A DNA stretch of 64,000 nt from Silicimonas sp. (GTDB taxonomy: Bacteria; Pseudomonadota; Alphaproteobacteria; Rhodobacterales; Rhodobacteraceae), in the NCBI GenBank assembly GCA_022819605.1, contig JAJEGW010000007.1:17640-81639 (forward strand). Direction: 5' to 3'. Positions within the stretch are counted from its first letter, which is position 1. Every line of letters starts with the position of its first letter. The notes below the pieces were generated by a model. It searched no databases, was not told where the DNA came from, and was given only the letters and a program-made list of their open reading frames with translations. The position numbers and the translations under genes are program-made. This document shows positions 28,992 to 38,100 of the stretch, piece after piece.

Positions 28992-29960
28992 CTATTCGAT
29001 GAAGCCCAGCTCTTTCAGCGCAGCAGCCATCTCGTTCACCGTGGTCTGGATCTGCGGACCCCACACGTCCGATCCCGCAACAGAGGTGCTGTCCAGGCCG
29101 ACCGACGTCAGGAAGCCCTGGTAGACCGTGTGGTTCATGGCCTTGAGCAGCGCGGCTTCGATCTTCTCCGCAATTTCCGGCGGCGTGTCGGCATGCACGG
29201 CAAAGCCGCGAACGGTCGAGAAGCTGACCGGAATGCCCAGTTCCTTGGCGGTTGGAACGTCGCCGATCTTGGCCATCCGCTCGTCTGCCAGAACGACGGT
29301 CGGGCAGATCTCGCCTGCCTCGATTTGCGCGCCGGCTTCGGCCAGGTTCAGGACACCCGCGTCCACTGCGCCCGCAACCAGCTGAGTGGCAAGCTCCGCG
29401 CCACCGTCAAAGGGCAGCATCTTGGGTGTCATCATCCCGCCCTTCAGCGTGAACATGAAGGCGGACACATCGTCGATATTGCCCAGATGCGTCACGCCGT
29501 AGGTGATCGGGGCCTCCTTTTGCTTGGCCACGAAATCCTCGGCGCTCTCGTACGCGCCGCATTTGGTCATCAGGATTTGCGGATCATCCGTGCCGCGCGC
29601 AATCGGGCGCAGTTCGTCGATCATCATGCCGCCCTGGCCCTTGGCCATCACGGCCGCATGGCCGACCGTGAAGGTCAGGATGGTGTACCCGTCCGCCGGA
29701 ACGGTCTTGTAGTATTCCAGCGCCGCGGCCCCGCCGCCGCCCCTCTTGTTGACGACCACCATGTCCTGGCCCAGCTCGCGACGCGCGCGCAGCATCATCA
29801 TGCGCGTTGTCACGTCCGTGCCGCCGCCGTTGCCAGCGTGAGTGACAACTTCAATTGTCTTGCTTGGATACTCGTCCGCACTTGCAACGCTTCCAGCGAA
29901 CATTGCCGCCGATGCGAGAATCGCGGCAGCGCCCAGCTTTGCTCCGAAAGAAATCTTCAT
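28992..29960 (-). CDS. tctC: TTT-family periplasmic solute-binding protein TctC
   Basis: Extracytoplasmic receptor (Bug/TctC family) of 322 residues with a Sec signal peptide (cleavage after about residue 28, ...VASA). The mature N-terminus DEYPSKTIEVVTHAGNGGGTDV, the MVVNKRGGGGAAALEYYK loop and the TVGHAAVM segment fit the family. First gene of the operon: tctC, tctB, tctA, enolase, aldehyde dehydrogenase, dehydratase, gntR, pdxA-like. Ribosome-binding site GGGAG lies 7 bases before the ATG. Confidence 0.92.
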   Translation of the reverse strand: MKISFGAKLGAAAILASAAMFAGSVASADEYPSKTIEVVTHAGNGGGTDVTTRMMMLRARRELGQDMVVVNKRGGGGAAALEYYKTVPADGYTILTFTVGHAAVMAKGQGGMMIDELRPIARGTDDPQILMTKCGAYESAEDFVAKQKEAPITYGVTHLGNIDDVSAFMFTLKGGMMTPKMLPFDGGAELATQLVAGAVDAGVLNLAEAGAQIEAGEICPTVVLADERMAKIGDVPTAKELGIPVSFSTVRGFAVHADTPPEIAEKIEAALLKAMNHTVYQGFLTSVGLDSTSVAGSDVWGPQIQTTVNEMAAALKELGFIE

Positions 29961-30536
29961 AGTGTGCTCCCTAGGATCGTTTCAAGGATCAGTCACTGAT
30001 CCATTCGCATTTTGTATGCCAAATGCCAATTGTGAGTCAACTCCGGCTTTCGGAGGAGGCGTCCAGCATGTTCAAGACCGGATGGTGCCGAAATCCGGCC
30101 CCTTGCAAGCATCCGAGGCCGCACTCCTGCGCCGCGATGCCAGTTCCGACGTCGGTCTCTCCGGACTCGGGGCCAATGATCGGCCGTTCTGGCACTCGCG
30201 TTCGTCTCTGCCGCCCGATGAGGAAGGCTGGGCCGCTGCGCAATGGACGCGTTTGCGAATTTGAACGTTCATCCGCCGTGTCCAACAGCGTCGACCTGTT
30301 GCTTCCGGAGCACTCGGGGAGCCTTGGTGACGATTTCACCACGAATGTACGGATGAGAGACCAGTATATTTCAAATGCACTGCCTCGACCAAGGCGTCTC
30401 GCAGTCGAAACCTGTGCCCATCAGCCCGCAGACCGCCAATTTGCTCACCTCTCGATCAACTCGCGCGAATCGAGGCTGTCCGATGTCAGTTCGGCTGGTT
30501 CCCGTCTCCCGGCTTCGACGAATTCTTGCCTGGGCG
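29961..30536. other. Intergenic region upstream of the tct operon
   Basis: No convincing gene in 576 bases. The part next to tctC carries the probable operator at 30011-30023 and must contain the operon promoter. A small CTCCG-GCTTT-CGGAG hairpin lies at 30041-30055. Confidence 0.5.
30011..30023 (-). promoter_or_regulatory. Candidate GntR operator before tctC
   Basis: TTTG-TATGC-CAAA is a small inverted repeat 51 bases upstream of the tctC start, similar in shape to the TTGTATACAA-type boxes of FCD-class GntR regulators. The GntR gene inside the operon is the likely partner. Confidence 0.35.
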
Positions 30537-31718
30537 TCAAGCGCGCGTGATCTTCAGCTTCGTCTTCAATTCCGTACGGCAGAAGGCATGCAGGAAGCAG
30601 GTCTGCTCGGACATGTCCAGCATCTCCTGCGCCACTTCGTCGGGCTCGGACGTTTCCAGGTAGACATGGGTCTCAATCGGATCGGCCTCGCCGGCCTTTC
30701 CTGTTCCGCCAGAGGCGCCTCCAAGGCTGAAATGCGTGTCCTGAACGATGCGATAATCCGGCAAGTCCAGTTTCAGCATCGACGCAAAGCGCCCGAACTG
30801 GGTCATGAAACAAAACCCGATGCCGGCGCTGATCAGCGCGTTGGCCTCCGGTGCGCGACCGTCTTCGGAACTGAGGAACCGGAACGAAGTGCCCCAAGGC
30901 GAGTACTGCATCTGCTGGATGTCCTTGATCCCATCCTCTCGCAGAGTTGCGATGGCTCCAATGTTCAGCCGGCGGTTCTGTTCATCCGCAAGACTGCCCG
31001 AGGCAGCGGTGGTGCCCTTTGCCACCTCCTTCTTGGGAGTGGGGCCAACGGCACTGACAAGCTCCGGCTGAACTTCCGCCGGTCTGGACGTCGCGAAATG
31101 GTCGCCCGGATCGGGAAACAGGGCGCAGTCCAATTCCGCGGCTTTTGCCGTCGGCAACTCAGACCCGTTCTTGGACAGCTTGAAGTGGCTCTCAAGGTGG
31201 CCGCGCATCAGGCCATTCAGCGGAGAGGCGTGGACCGCATCCATCAAAAGGCTGTTCAATGCGGCGTCATCCAGATCGCAGTCAACCTCGACCTCAAGCT
31301 CGACGGGCTCTGCCCCGCCGATCATGGTGCGCTTGGGCATCGACCCCTGCATCGTGTAGAAATTGTTCTGGATCAATCGCAGCTTGCGAAGTTCGACGCC
31401 GCGCATCCTGGCCAGTGCGGTGATCTTGTTCAGATAGCTCGCGGCCATGCCTGTCGACAGGAACGCCAAGGGACAGGGTGCGGCATCATGCCCGTTGAGG
31501 TACGGCCCCTCGTCCGAAACGAGGCGCCATGTCCGGCCCGTGTCGGCTGACCGCACAAGCGCTTCCTTCTGGAACCCGCTGAGCGAACGCACCCATGTGC
31601 GCAACGCGTCGCCCTTGCGGCATTCCGGAGCGTCGATCGCGACTTCGTCCGCGTTTGAAACCGAGAAAAACGGTGGCAGACCGCTTGTGCCGATTATGTC
31701 TTCACCCAGTTTGGCCAT
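30537..31718 (-). CDS. Two-domain OsmC-like protein
   Basis: 393 residues with two OsmC-type segments in one chain. The first (about residues 65-180) holds NGHDAAPCPLAFLSTGMAASYL and RMRGVELRKLRLIQNNFY; the second (about 255-390) holds APEANALISAGIGFCFMTQFGR and ends with EQTCFLHAFCR. OsmC proteins normally have one domain of about 140 residues and use two Cys to reduce organic peroxides; here a Cys in domain 1 (PCPL) and Cys in domain 2 (GFCF, QTCF) are candidates. Start at 31718 follows CAGGATATTC. It stands alone, 335 bases behind the SDR gene; role unknown. Confidence 0.65.
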   Translation of the reverse strand: MAKLGEDIIGTSGLPPFFSVSNADEVAIDAPECRKGDALRTWVRSLSGFQKEALVRSADTGRTWRLVSDEGPYLNGHDAAPCPLAFLSTGMAASYLNKITALARMRGVELRKLRLIQNNFYTMQGSMPKRTMIGGAEPVELEVEVDCDLDDAALNSLLMDAVHASPLNGLMRGHLESHFKLSKNGSELPTAKAAELDCALFPDPGDHFATSRPAEVQPELVSAVGPTPKKEVAKGTTAASGSLADEQNRRLNIGAIATLREDGIKDIQQMQYSPWGTSFRFLSSEDGRAPEANALISAGIGFCFMTQFGRFASMLKLDLPDYRIVQDTHFSLGGASGGTGKAGEADPIETHVYLETSEPDEVAQEMLDMSEQTCFLHAFCRTELKTKLKITRA

Positions 31719-32053
31719 TTCTTGAATATCCTGGTTTTGTGTGGGTCCGCCCAGGCGGACTATGTAATTTTTGCCATTCGCAGGCTTGCACGGAGCCGCC
31801 ATCGACGAGGTCGTGCACAACGTTCAACCTCGCTCATCACGGAAGCAGACCGCCGCAGCGTTGCCGCGAGTCGCCCCCGCACGGAAATGGCGCACCTGGA
31901 GACCAGGCGTGAACCTGGCCTTCAGGCCGATCTCCACGGGCGTGCATTGCCCGCCTGCGTCGGCCCCGGACAGCTTCAGGCAAGGCCCGATCCTCCGTCC
32001 GGTGCATCGGGCAACATGCAGAGCCTGACAGCGGCATGCCTCCTGACCTGCGC
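31719..32053. other. Intergenic region, no gene seen
   Basis: 335 bases between the end of the SDR gene and the OsmC-like gene, both on the minus strand. Nothing beyond a presumed promoter for the OsmC-like gene; no strong hairpin recognised. Confidence 0.4.
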
Positions 32054-32809
32054 CTAGAGGTTCACCTTGCCGCCGTCGACATTCAGCGTCTGACCCGTGA
32101 CGAAGTCGCTGTCAGCGGTGATCAGGTACATGAGCGAACCGAGAAGGTCTGCCGGCACCATCTCGCGCTTGATTGAACGCGACTGCACGGTCGGGCCGCG
32201 TGCGGGGTCGAAGCCGGTGTGGCCCTGTATCGACTCGCTCTCGGTCAGCCCCGGTGCAATCGCGTTGACCTGGATGTTCTTGTCACCCAGCTCGCGTCCA
32301 TAGCAGCGTGTCAGCGCGATGACGGCACCTTTCGAGGCCGTGTAATGTGCCAGTCCCGGCGGTCCATAGTAAAAGGTGCCGGATGCGATATTCACGATCT
32401 TTCCCCCGCTGGCCCGCAACATCGCGGGGACAACTGCCTTCGTGGCCTGATGCACGCCGCGCGCGTTCACGGTTATGACCTTGTCGAACTCGTCGTTGTC
32501 GATCTGCAGGAACGGCTTGGGCTGAAGCGCGGCAAAGATCGACGCGTTGTTGACGAGAATGTTCAGCGCACCGAATTCGCTCTCCGTCGCCTCGACCATC
32601 GCGGCAAGGTCGTCGTCCGACGTCACATCGACGCTCAGGCCCATCGCCGTACCGCCCGATTCCTTGATGGCGGCTACCGTGCCAGCGGTATCGAGCACAT
32701 CCGATACCACGACATTCGCGCCTTCACCGGCCATATGCCTGGCCATTACGGCGCCGATTCCGCGACCGGCGCCCGTGATCACCGCTGTCTTTCCGTTCAG
32801 TCGGCCCAT
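32054..32809 (-). CDS. Short-chain dehydrogenase/reductase (SDR)
   Basis: Classical SDR of 251 residues: NAD(P)-binding TGAGRGIG (residues 12-19), NNAS motif, catalytic Ser in NIASGTFYYG and Tyr-x-x-x-Lys in YTASKGAV, and the C-terminal VTGQTLNVDGG. An acidic residue after the second strand (VVVSDVLD) suggests NAD preference. It is the last gene of the TRAP/GST operon, 18 bases after a GST gene. Alongside GSTs it may oxidise a hydroxyl group to a ketone before glutathione attack, as LigD does in beta-ether cleavage; this is inference from gene company. Confidence 0.85.
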   Translation of the reverse strand: MGRLNGKTAVITGAGRGIGAVMARHMAGEGANVVVSDVLDTAGTVAAIKESGGTAMGLSVDVTSDDDLAAMVEATESEFGALNILVNNASIFAALQPKPFLQIDNDEFDKVITVNARGVHQATKAVVPAMLRASGGKIVNIASGTFYYGPPGLAHYTASKGAVIALTRCYGRELGDKNIQVNAIAPGLTESESIQGHTGFDPARGPTVQSRSIKREMVPADLLGSLMYLITADSDFVTGQTLNVDGGKVNL

Positions 32810-32827
32810 TGCCGTCTCTCCTCCTGT

Positions 32828-33646
32828 TCAGATTCCGATTTCAAGAATTTCGGCGACTTCGGGCCAGCTCTTGGCACCGTTCTCGCGCAGGTCGATCGTC
32901 AAGTCCTCCGGCACCCAGTCGATGAAGCAGGGCTTGAAGTTCGGGTTGTCCTGGATGGCCTTGAACCAGCGCTCGACATTAGGCAGACGCCCGCTTTCCC
33001 ACATGCCATGCATCGACATCATCGCCAGACGGTTCACGTAGGGCGTCAGCGATATGTCGGCGACCGTGAACCTGTCGCCGACAAGCCAGTCCTTGCCGTC
33101 CAGCGCCTCATCCATCTTGTGGAGATAGGCATCGTAAAGCCTGACCTTCTCGGTCGCGCCCGGCGCTTCAAACCCGTATCGGACGAAATTGTCTTTCTGC
33201 ACCTTCCAGTCCGACGTGACCGAGATCGTGGGAGTGGAAGCCAAGAACTTCTCGGCCCCTTCCGGCCCCAGGTTCTTCAACACCGTATGGCGGTGCGAAC
33301 AGACAAACGTCATCGTTCCGCAGGCCGGATGCAGGTCCTCGTCGACCGCCTTGGTCCAGTACCGCACCTGCGCCCGTTCCCAGGGATCGGCCGGATGCAC
33401 GCTGGTGTCGGGCGCTATCTGGTCGAGGTACTCGATGATCACCGTGCTGTCCGGAATCACCAGATCGTCATGCACCAGCGTTGGCACGACGCCCTTCGGA
33501 TTCAGCTTCAGGTACTCGGGCTCAAACTGCTCTCCCTTCAGGATGTCGATGTAAACGCCGTTCCATTCCAAGCTCTTTTCCGCCATGGCGAAGCGGACCT
33601 TGGCGGCACATACGGACGATCCATGGTGGTAGAGTGTGAACGTCAT
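32828..33646 (-). CDS. Glutathione S-transferase family protein A
   Basis: 272 residues with an N-terminal thioredoxin-like domain (LYHHGSSVCAAKVRFAM, NPKGVVPTLVHDD, PDSTVIIEYLD) and a C-terminal helical domain (DWLVGDRFTVADISLTPYV). Length and the glutathione-binding NPKG-VP-x-L and ST motifs are canonical; the loop HGSSVCAAK supplies Ser or Cys as catalytic residue. Starts at ATG 33646, overlapping the aldehyde dehydrogenase stop by 4 bases. The general look is close to beta-etherase/LigF-like GSTs, but specificity cannot be read from sequence. Confidence 0.82.
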   Translation of the reverse strand: MTFTLYHHGSSVCAAKVRFAMAEKSLEWNGVYIDILKGEQFEPEYLKLNPKGVVPTLVHDDLVIPDSTVIIEYLDQIAPDTSVHPADPWERAQVRYWTKAVDEDLHPACGTMTFVCSHRHTVLKNLGPEGAEKFLASTPTISVTSDWKVQKDNFVRYGFEAPGATEKVRLYDAYLHKMDEALDGKDWLVGDRFTVADISLTPYVNRLAMMSMHGMWESGRLPNVERWFKAIQDNPNFKPCFIDWVPEDLTIDLRENGAKSWPEVAEILEIGI

Positions 33647-35082
33647 AACTGCACCGTAACCCACTTGAGCTCGGTCATGGCTTCAAGATCGGCATCGGTT
33701 CCTTCCCGCCCCGCCCCGCTTTCGCCGTTTCCGCCGAACGGCACGTGCGCTTCATCGTGGACGGTCGGTCCGTTGACGTGACACATGCCCGCTCCGATGT
33801 TGCGCGCGAAGTGGAACGCCTTGTTGATGTCGTTCGTGAAGATGGCGGAAGACAGCCCGAACTCGGTATCGTTGGACCGCTCTAGTCCCTCTTCATAGCT
33901 GTCGATCGGATAGATCGAGGTCACGGGGCCAAATGTCTCGGTCCGGCAAACGGTCATGTCCTCCGTTACGCCTGTCAGAATCGTCGGCTGGCACCGGTTG
34001 CCGTCCCACTCGCCGCCGACAACAACGGTTGCCCCGTTCGCCCTTGCATTCTCGATGTGATCCCTCACCCGATTGCGTTGCCGCTCCGAGATGATCGGAG
34101 ACACGACCGTATCCGGGTCGCGCAGGTTGCCCATGCTGACCTTCGACGCGATCTTCGCGAAACGCTGTACGAATTCATCGTATATCGGGCGTTCCACGTA
34201 GAACCGGCTGGAGCCGATGCAAAGCTGTCCGCCAAACATGAAGATCGACCGCGCAGCCAACGGCATGCACGTGTCCAGGTCGGCATCCGCAAGGACCAGC
34301 GTCGGGCTCTTGCCGCCCAGCTCGAGCGTGTTGGGTGTCTTGTTCCGCGCGCAGATTTCGGCGATGTGCTGGCCAACGACGGACGAGCCCGTGAAACTCA
34401 CGAAGTCCACGTCAGCGCTGCTGGTCAGGTCATCTCCGATTTCCGCTCCGTTGCCGGTAACCACGTTGTAGGCTCCCGGAGGGAATCCGGCCTCGGAAAT
34501 GACTTCGGCCATCAGGACCGACAGATGAGGCGCCATCTCGGACGGCAGGTGCACGACCGTGTTTCCGACGGCGAGGGCATTGGCGACCAGCCGGGTGTTC
34601 TTGATGAGTGGCACGTTGAACGGCGTGATGATCGCGACCACGCCGAGGGGTTCGCGGATCGACATCGAGAACTTTCCCGGCACGTCCGACGGGATCGTTT
34701 CGCCCCTGACATTGCGGCACATGCCGGCTGCCGCACGGACCATGGCCAGCCCCTTGTTGAATTCGAAAAAGGCCTTGCCGACAGTCGATCCGACTTCGTC
34801 GATCAGGCAATCGACCAGTTCGGACTGGCGCTTCTCCATGATCTCCGCCACCCGCAACAGCCAGCGTTCGCGTTCGGTCGGCGTGGTCTCCTTGTACGCG
34901 GGAAACGCTGACTTCGCTGCAGCGATCGCCTTGCGGATGTCATCGCCCGACCCCTTTGCCGCAACGGCATAGAGGCTGTCGTCAATCGGGTTCAGGTCCT
35001 CGAAAGTCTCTCCAGTCGCTGCATCGAGCCACTCGCCTCCAATGAAATGCTGCAGCGTCATGACTTCGGTCGTGGTGTCCAT
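33643..35082 (-). CDS. Aldehyde dehydrogenase, aromatic/benzaldehyde-type
   Basis: 479 residues from an ATG preceded by AAAGGAA. Motifs: TPFNVPLIKNTRL in the cofactor region, FTGSSVVGQHIAE, catalytic Glu in TLELGGKSP, catalytic Cys in FGGQLCIGSSR, and a C-terminal HVPFGGNGESGAGREG. The PFNVPL cofactor segment and the HVPFGG...GREG end recall vanillin or benzaldehyde dehydrogenases rather than sugar-aldehyde enzymes. Same operon as the TRAP transporter and two GSTs, so it probably oxidises an aldehyde released during breakdown of the imported compound. Confidence 0.85.
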   Translation of the reverse strand: MDTTTEVMTLQHFIGGEWLDAATGETFEDLNPIDDSLYAVAAKGSGDDIRKAIAAAKSAFPAYKETTPTERERWLLRVAEIMEKRQSELVDCLIDEVGSTVGKAFFEFNKGLAMVRAAAGMCRNVRGETIPSDVPGKFSMSIREPLGVVAIITPFNVPLIKNTRLVANALAVGNTVVHLPSEMAPHLSVLMAEVISEAGFPPGAYNVVTGNGAEIGDDLTSSADVDFVSFTGSSVVGQHIAEICARNKTPNTLELGGKSPTLVLADADLDTCMPLAARSIFMFGGQLCIGSSRFYVERPIYDEFVQRFAKIASKVSMGNLRDPDTVVSPIISERQRNRVRDHIENARANGATVVVGGEWDGNRCQPTILTGVTEDMTVCRTETFGPVTSIYPIDSYEEGLERSNDTEFGLSSAIFTNDINKAFHFARNIGAGMCHVNGPTVHDEAHVPFGGNGESGAGREGTDADLEAMTELKWVTVQL

Positions 35083-35101
35083 GTGATGATTCCTTTCTGC
35101 G

Positions 35102-36463
35102 CTAACCGGCCACAATCGTTTCGGGCAGGAAAAGTGCTATCTGCGGGAATAGAATGAGGAGGCATATCATTGCGGCCATGGCGAACCAGAACGGCCAGAT
35201 GCCCCGAAAGATAGTCCCCATCGGGACGTCCGGCGCGATTGACTTGACGACGAAGACGTTGATGCCGACCGGCGGGCTGATCATGCCCATTTCCAGCACG
35301 ATCACGATGATGATGCCAAACCAGATCAAGTCCCAGTTCAGCCCGATCGCGATCGGGATTACCACGGGGATGGTCAGCACCAGCATTGCAATCCCCTCAA
35401 GGAACATGCCCAGGAACATGTAGATGAGGACAATCACCAGGAGGATGCCGAAGTCCCCGATCGGCAGCGACGTCAGGAAGGTGACGAGCTGGGCGGGCAA
35501 CTCGGTCAGTGCCATGAAGGGGATGAAGACGAAGGCGCCGATGATGATCAGGAAGACGGTCGCTGTTGCACTCATCGTCTCCAGGATCACGGTCTTCAGT
35601 TTCTCCAGGCTAAGGGAGCGTCGCGCGGCCGCAACGACAAAGGTCAGGAAGGCGCCAACCGACGAGGCCTCGACCGGCGTGAAGAACCCGGTGTACATCC
35701 CGCCAATGGTAACCAGGACAACGCCGACGATCGGCGTTGCATGTCCAAGCGACGAGAAGCGCTCGGCAAGCCCGGATCGCGGCCCCGGGGGACCCGCCTG
35801 GGGCTTGCGAGCCACGACGAGATAGATCGCGCCGATGAAGAGCAGGGTCAGGATTATGCCCGGAAAGACACCCGCCATGAACAGGCGCCCGATGGACTGC
35901 TCGGTGAGCACGGCATAGATGATCATGCCGCCGGACGGCGGGATCAGGAAACCGAGCGTGCCCCCGGCAGCGACCGCTCCGGTAGCGAGGCCGTCGGCGT
36001 ACTTGTATCGCTTCATTTCCGGCAGTGCGACGCGGCCCATCGTGACGGCGGAGGCCAGCGACGACCCCGAAAGCGCAGCAAAGCCTGCGCAGGCCGCTAC
36101 GGTTGCCGAGGCCAGCCCGCCGCGCAAGTGCCCCATCCAGCGATAGGCGGTGGTGAACAGGTCGTTCGACATGCCCGAAACGCCGGCAAGGTTGCCCATC
36201 AGCACGAACATAGGGATCACGAGCAGGTTGAAATTCGACGCGGCTTCGAAGGTCTCGCCGGCCAGGTTCGAGTACGCGATCTTCCATCCGCGCGCCCAGG
36301 CCTGTTCCGGGTCCATTCCGACGAAGATGAGCTTGTTGGCGTTTGCAACCGCCGTCCCCACGAACCCGACGCCCAGCATCGAGAGAGCGACCGGCATCCG
36401 CAGTGCCAGCAAGACAAACAGGGACAGGAGCCCGATCAGGCCAAGGAGCGTCATGCTGATCAC
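35102..36463 (-). CDS. dctM: TRAP transporter large permease DctM
   Basis: Large membrane subunit (12 hydrophobic segments, 453 residues) of a tripartite ATP-independent periplasmic transporter driven by a sodium or proton gradient. Family segments include FVLMGNLAGVSGMSNDLF, GFAALSGSSLASAVTMG, FLIPPSGGMIIYAVLTEQSIGRLFMAG and the late LEMGMISPPVGINVFVVK. The GTG start overlaps the dctQ stop (GTGA); an ATG three codons later is an alternative. Confidence 0.94.
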   Translation of the reverse strand: MISMTLLGLIGLLSLFVLLALRMPVALSMLGVGFVGTAVANANKLIFVGMDPEQAWARGWKIAYSNLAGETFEAASNFNLLVIPMFVLMGNLAGVSGMSNDLFTTAYRWMGHLRGGLASATVAACAGFAALSGSSLASAVTMGRVALPEMKRYKYADGLATGAVAAGGTLGFLIPPSGGMIIYAVLTEQSIGRLFMAGVFPGIILTLLFIGAIYLVVARKPQAGPPGPRSGLAERFSSLGHATPIVGVVLVTIGGMYTGFFTPVEASSVGAFLTFVVAAARRSLSLEKLKTVILETMSATATVFLIIIGAFVFIPFMALTELPAQLVTFLTSLPIGDFGILLVIVLIYMFLGMFLEGIAMLVLTIPVVIPIAIGLNWDLIWFGIIIVIVLEMGMISPPVGINVFVVKSIAPDVPMGTIFRGIWPFWFAMAAMICLLILFPQIALFLPETIVAG

Positions 36464-36978
36464 AGCGGATCACTCCCGACCTTCAGCTTGGCGACTTCGT
36501 TGGAACGCACCAGCTGCCAGATATCCAGCAGGAGTATTGCCGCGTAGAGGGCCACCGAAAACGCAAGGAGGTAGTAGAACGGCTCGAACGAAATCAGCAG
36601 CTGCTGCGTTGTCTCTCCGAACCGCTCTGCGCTTTGGCCGGCATGCCAAAGCCTCCAGGACATCATGGCAAGCAATGCACATCCCATCACCTTGACGAAG
36701 ATCATCGACCACTTGGCGAACCAGGCTGACATGCGGGATTCCAGCACCTCGATTTCGATATGGGCCCCGGTTCGGGCGCCGAGCGGGACCGACAGCGCGA
36801 CGATGACAACCAGCGACAGCAGGAGCAGGTCCTCGGCCCCCACGATCGGCGCATTCAAGGCCTTTCTCATGACCAGGACGTTCCAGACGGAAAAGCCCGT
36901 CATGAAGACAAGCGCCGCGCCGCCACAGGTCAACGACAACCACGTAAGGGCACGGTCCAAGGCTCTGATTGCACGCAT
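36460..36978 (-). CDS. dctQ: TRAP transporter small permease DctQ
   Basis: 172-residue membrane protein with four hydrophobic helices; the second follows the characteristic NAPIVGAEDLLLLSLVVIVALSVPLGA stretch and TGAHIEIEVL. Partner of DctM in substrate translocation. It begins 71 bases after the end of the adjoining dctP, with a GGGATCCC palindrome in that gap. Confidence 0.9.
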   Translation of the reverse strand: MRAIRALDRALTWLSLTCGGAALVFMTGFSVWNVLVMRKALNAPIVGAEDLLLLSLVVIVALSVPLGARTGAHIEIEVLESRMSAWFAKWSMIFVKVMGCALLAMMSWRLWHAGQSAERFGETTQQLLISFEPFYYLLAFSVALYAAILLLDIWQLVRSNEVAKLKVGSDPL

Positions 36979-37029
36979 CTTCTCACGTCCCGACTTAAAT
37001 TGTCATTCCACGAAGGGCCAACGGACCTG

Positions 37030-37037
37030 GGGATCCC
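37030..37037. promoter_or_regulatory. Isolated GGGATCCC palindrome between dctP and dctQ
   Basis: The 8-base core shared by the GntR operator candidates of this region occurs here as TGGGGATCCCGC, in the gap between two genes of the operon. The outer TT/AA is missing. It may be a weak or chance site. Confidence 0.25.
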
Positions 37038-37048
37038 GCGGCAGCGAC

Positions 37049-38065
37049 TTACCGGTTCATCGCCTTGTGAATCTCTGCTGCGTTCTCGATGCCGCGTTCG
37101 GCATATTCCGCGAAGATCTCCTTCATGCCCTCAGCAATGACCGCATCCATCTTAGCACGTTCTTCCGCCGATACGGAAACCGAGACGACTTCCTTCATGG
37201 CATCAGGGTTGGTCGCCAGCCAGTCCAGACCACGTTGTCCCTCGTTGTGGAAACTCGTCGCGCCCATCATGGATGCCGGCTCGCCGGAAAGCTCGTCGAT
37301 TATCGCGCGGTGCTCGTCCGAAAGGCCGAGATAGCGCTCCTTGTTCATGGCCACGAAAAAGATCGCGAAGGTGACCGGTATGTTGTCGATGTAGTGCGTT
37401 GCGACCTCGGCGAAGTTCCAGGGCTTGTCCATTTGCGCCGGAGATATCGTGGTGCCGTCAATCGTGCCGGTCGACAGGCCCGTGTACATCTCGGTCACTG
37501 GCATCTGCACGGGGACGATGCCCAAGTCTTCCAGCAGCGGGGTGACCATTGTCGCGAACGGAACGACCTTGGCTCCATTGAGCCCTTCCAGGGTCGACAG
37601 ATCCTTCGTCGCTGCCCAAGCCGGACCGGCCACGGTGAAGAGGCCAATGAGCTTGACGTCCTGGTACTCGTCCGCAAGGTGCTCGTCATAGACGCTCAGC
37701 AAGGCGCGGGTTGCTTCGAGCGCGGTCTGGTGCTTGCCCGGCGGAACCATCAGGATGGTCTTCGGGAAGATCGTGGGCGCGTAGGTCTGCAAGCCGAAGG
37801 CGATGTCCGCGACCCCTTCGACGACGCGCTTGTACTGCTGGACCGGACCTGCACCCAGCTGACCTGCCGGATAGACCTTGATGGTCAGGGACCCGCCTGA
37901 GCGCTTTTCGACCTCTTCGCCGAACCACTTGAAGAAGAACGAATTGATATGGTGCTGCGGCGGAATGAACGTCGCTACGGACAGTTCTTCGGCCGTCGCC
38001 TGTCCGGCCCCGGACGCCATGCCCGTTGCCAAGGCAAGTGACAGCAGGGTCTGCTTGAGTTTCAT
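37049..38065 (-). CDS. dctP: TRAP solute-binding protein DctP, copy 1
   Basis: Periplasmic receptor of 338 residues with a Sec signal peptide (MKLKQTLLSLALATGMAS..., cleavage before EELSVATF). DctP-family marks: YPAGQLGAGPVQQYK, GVADIAFG, MPVTEMYTGLSTGTIDG. The Arg/Lys-rich binding motif typical of carboxylate ligands is present in the region of that last stretch. Start chosen at ATG 38065 behind AGGAGGAAG. A close paralogue is encoded two genes upstream in the same operon. Confidence 0.92.
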   Translation of the reverse strand: MKLKQTLLSLALATGMASGAGQATAEELSVATFIPPQHHINSFFFKWFGEEVEKRSGGSLTIKVYPAGQLGAGPVQQYKRVVEGVADIAFGLQTYAPTIFPKTILMVPPGKHQTALEATRALLSVYDEHLADEYQDVKLIGLFTVAGPAWAATKDLSTLEGLNGAKVVPFATMVTPLLEDLGIVPVQMPVTEMYTGLSTGTIDGTTISPAQMDKPWNFAEVATHYIDNIPVTFAIFFVAMNKERYLGLSDEHRAIIDELSGEPASMMGATSFHNEGQRGLDWLATNPDAMKEVVSVSVSAEERAKMDAVIAEGMKEIFAEYAERGIENAAEIHKAMNR

Positions 38066-38100
38066 CTTCTTCCTCCTGTTTGGCGATCCGCAATCAGCGG

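Noticed and set aside
30023..30550. 175-codon plus-strand frame upstream of tctC
   Set aside because: No recognisable features, overlaps the promoter region and the end of the OsmC-like gene.
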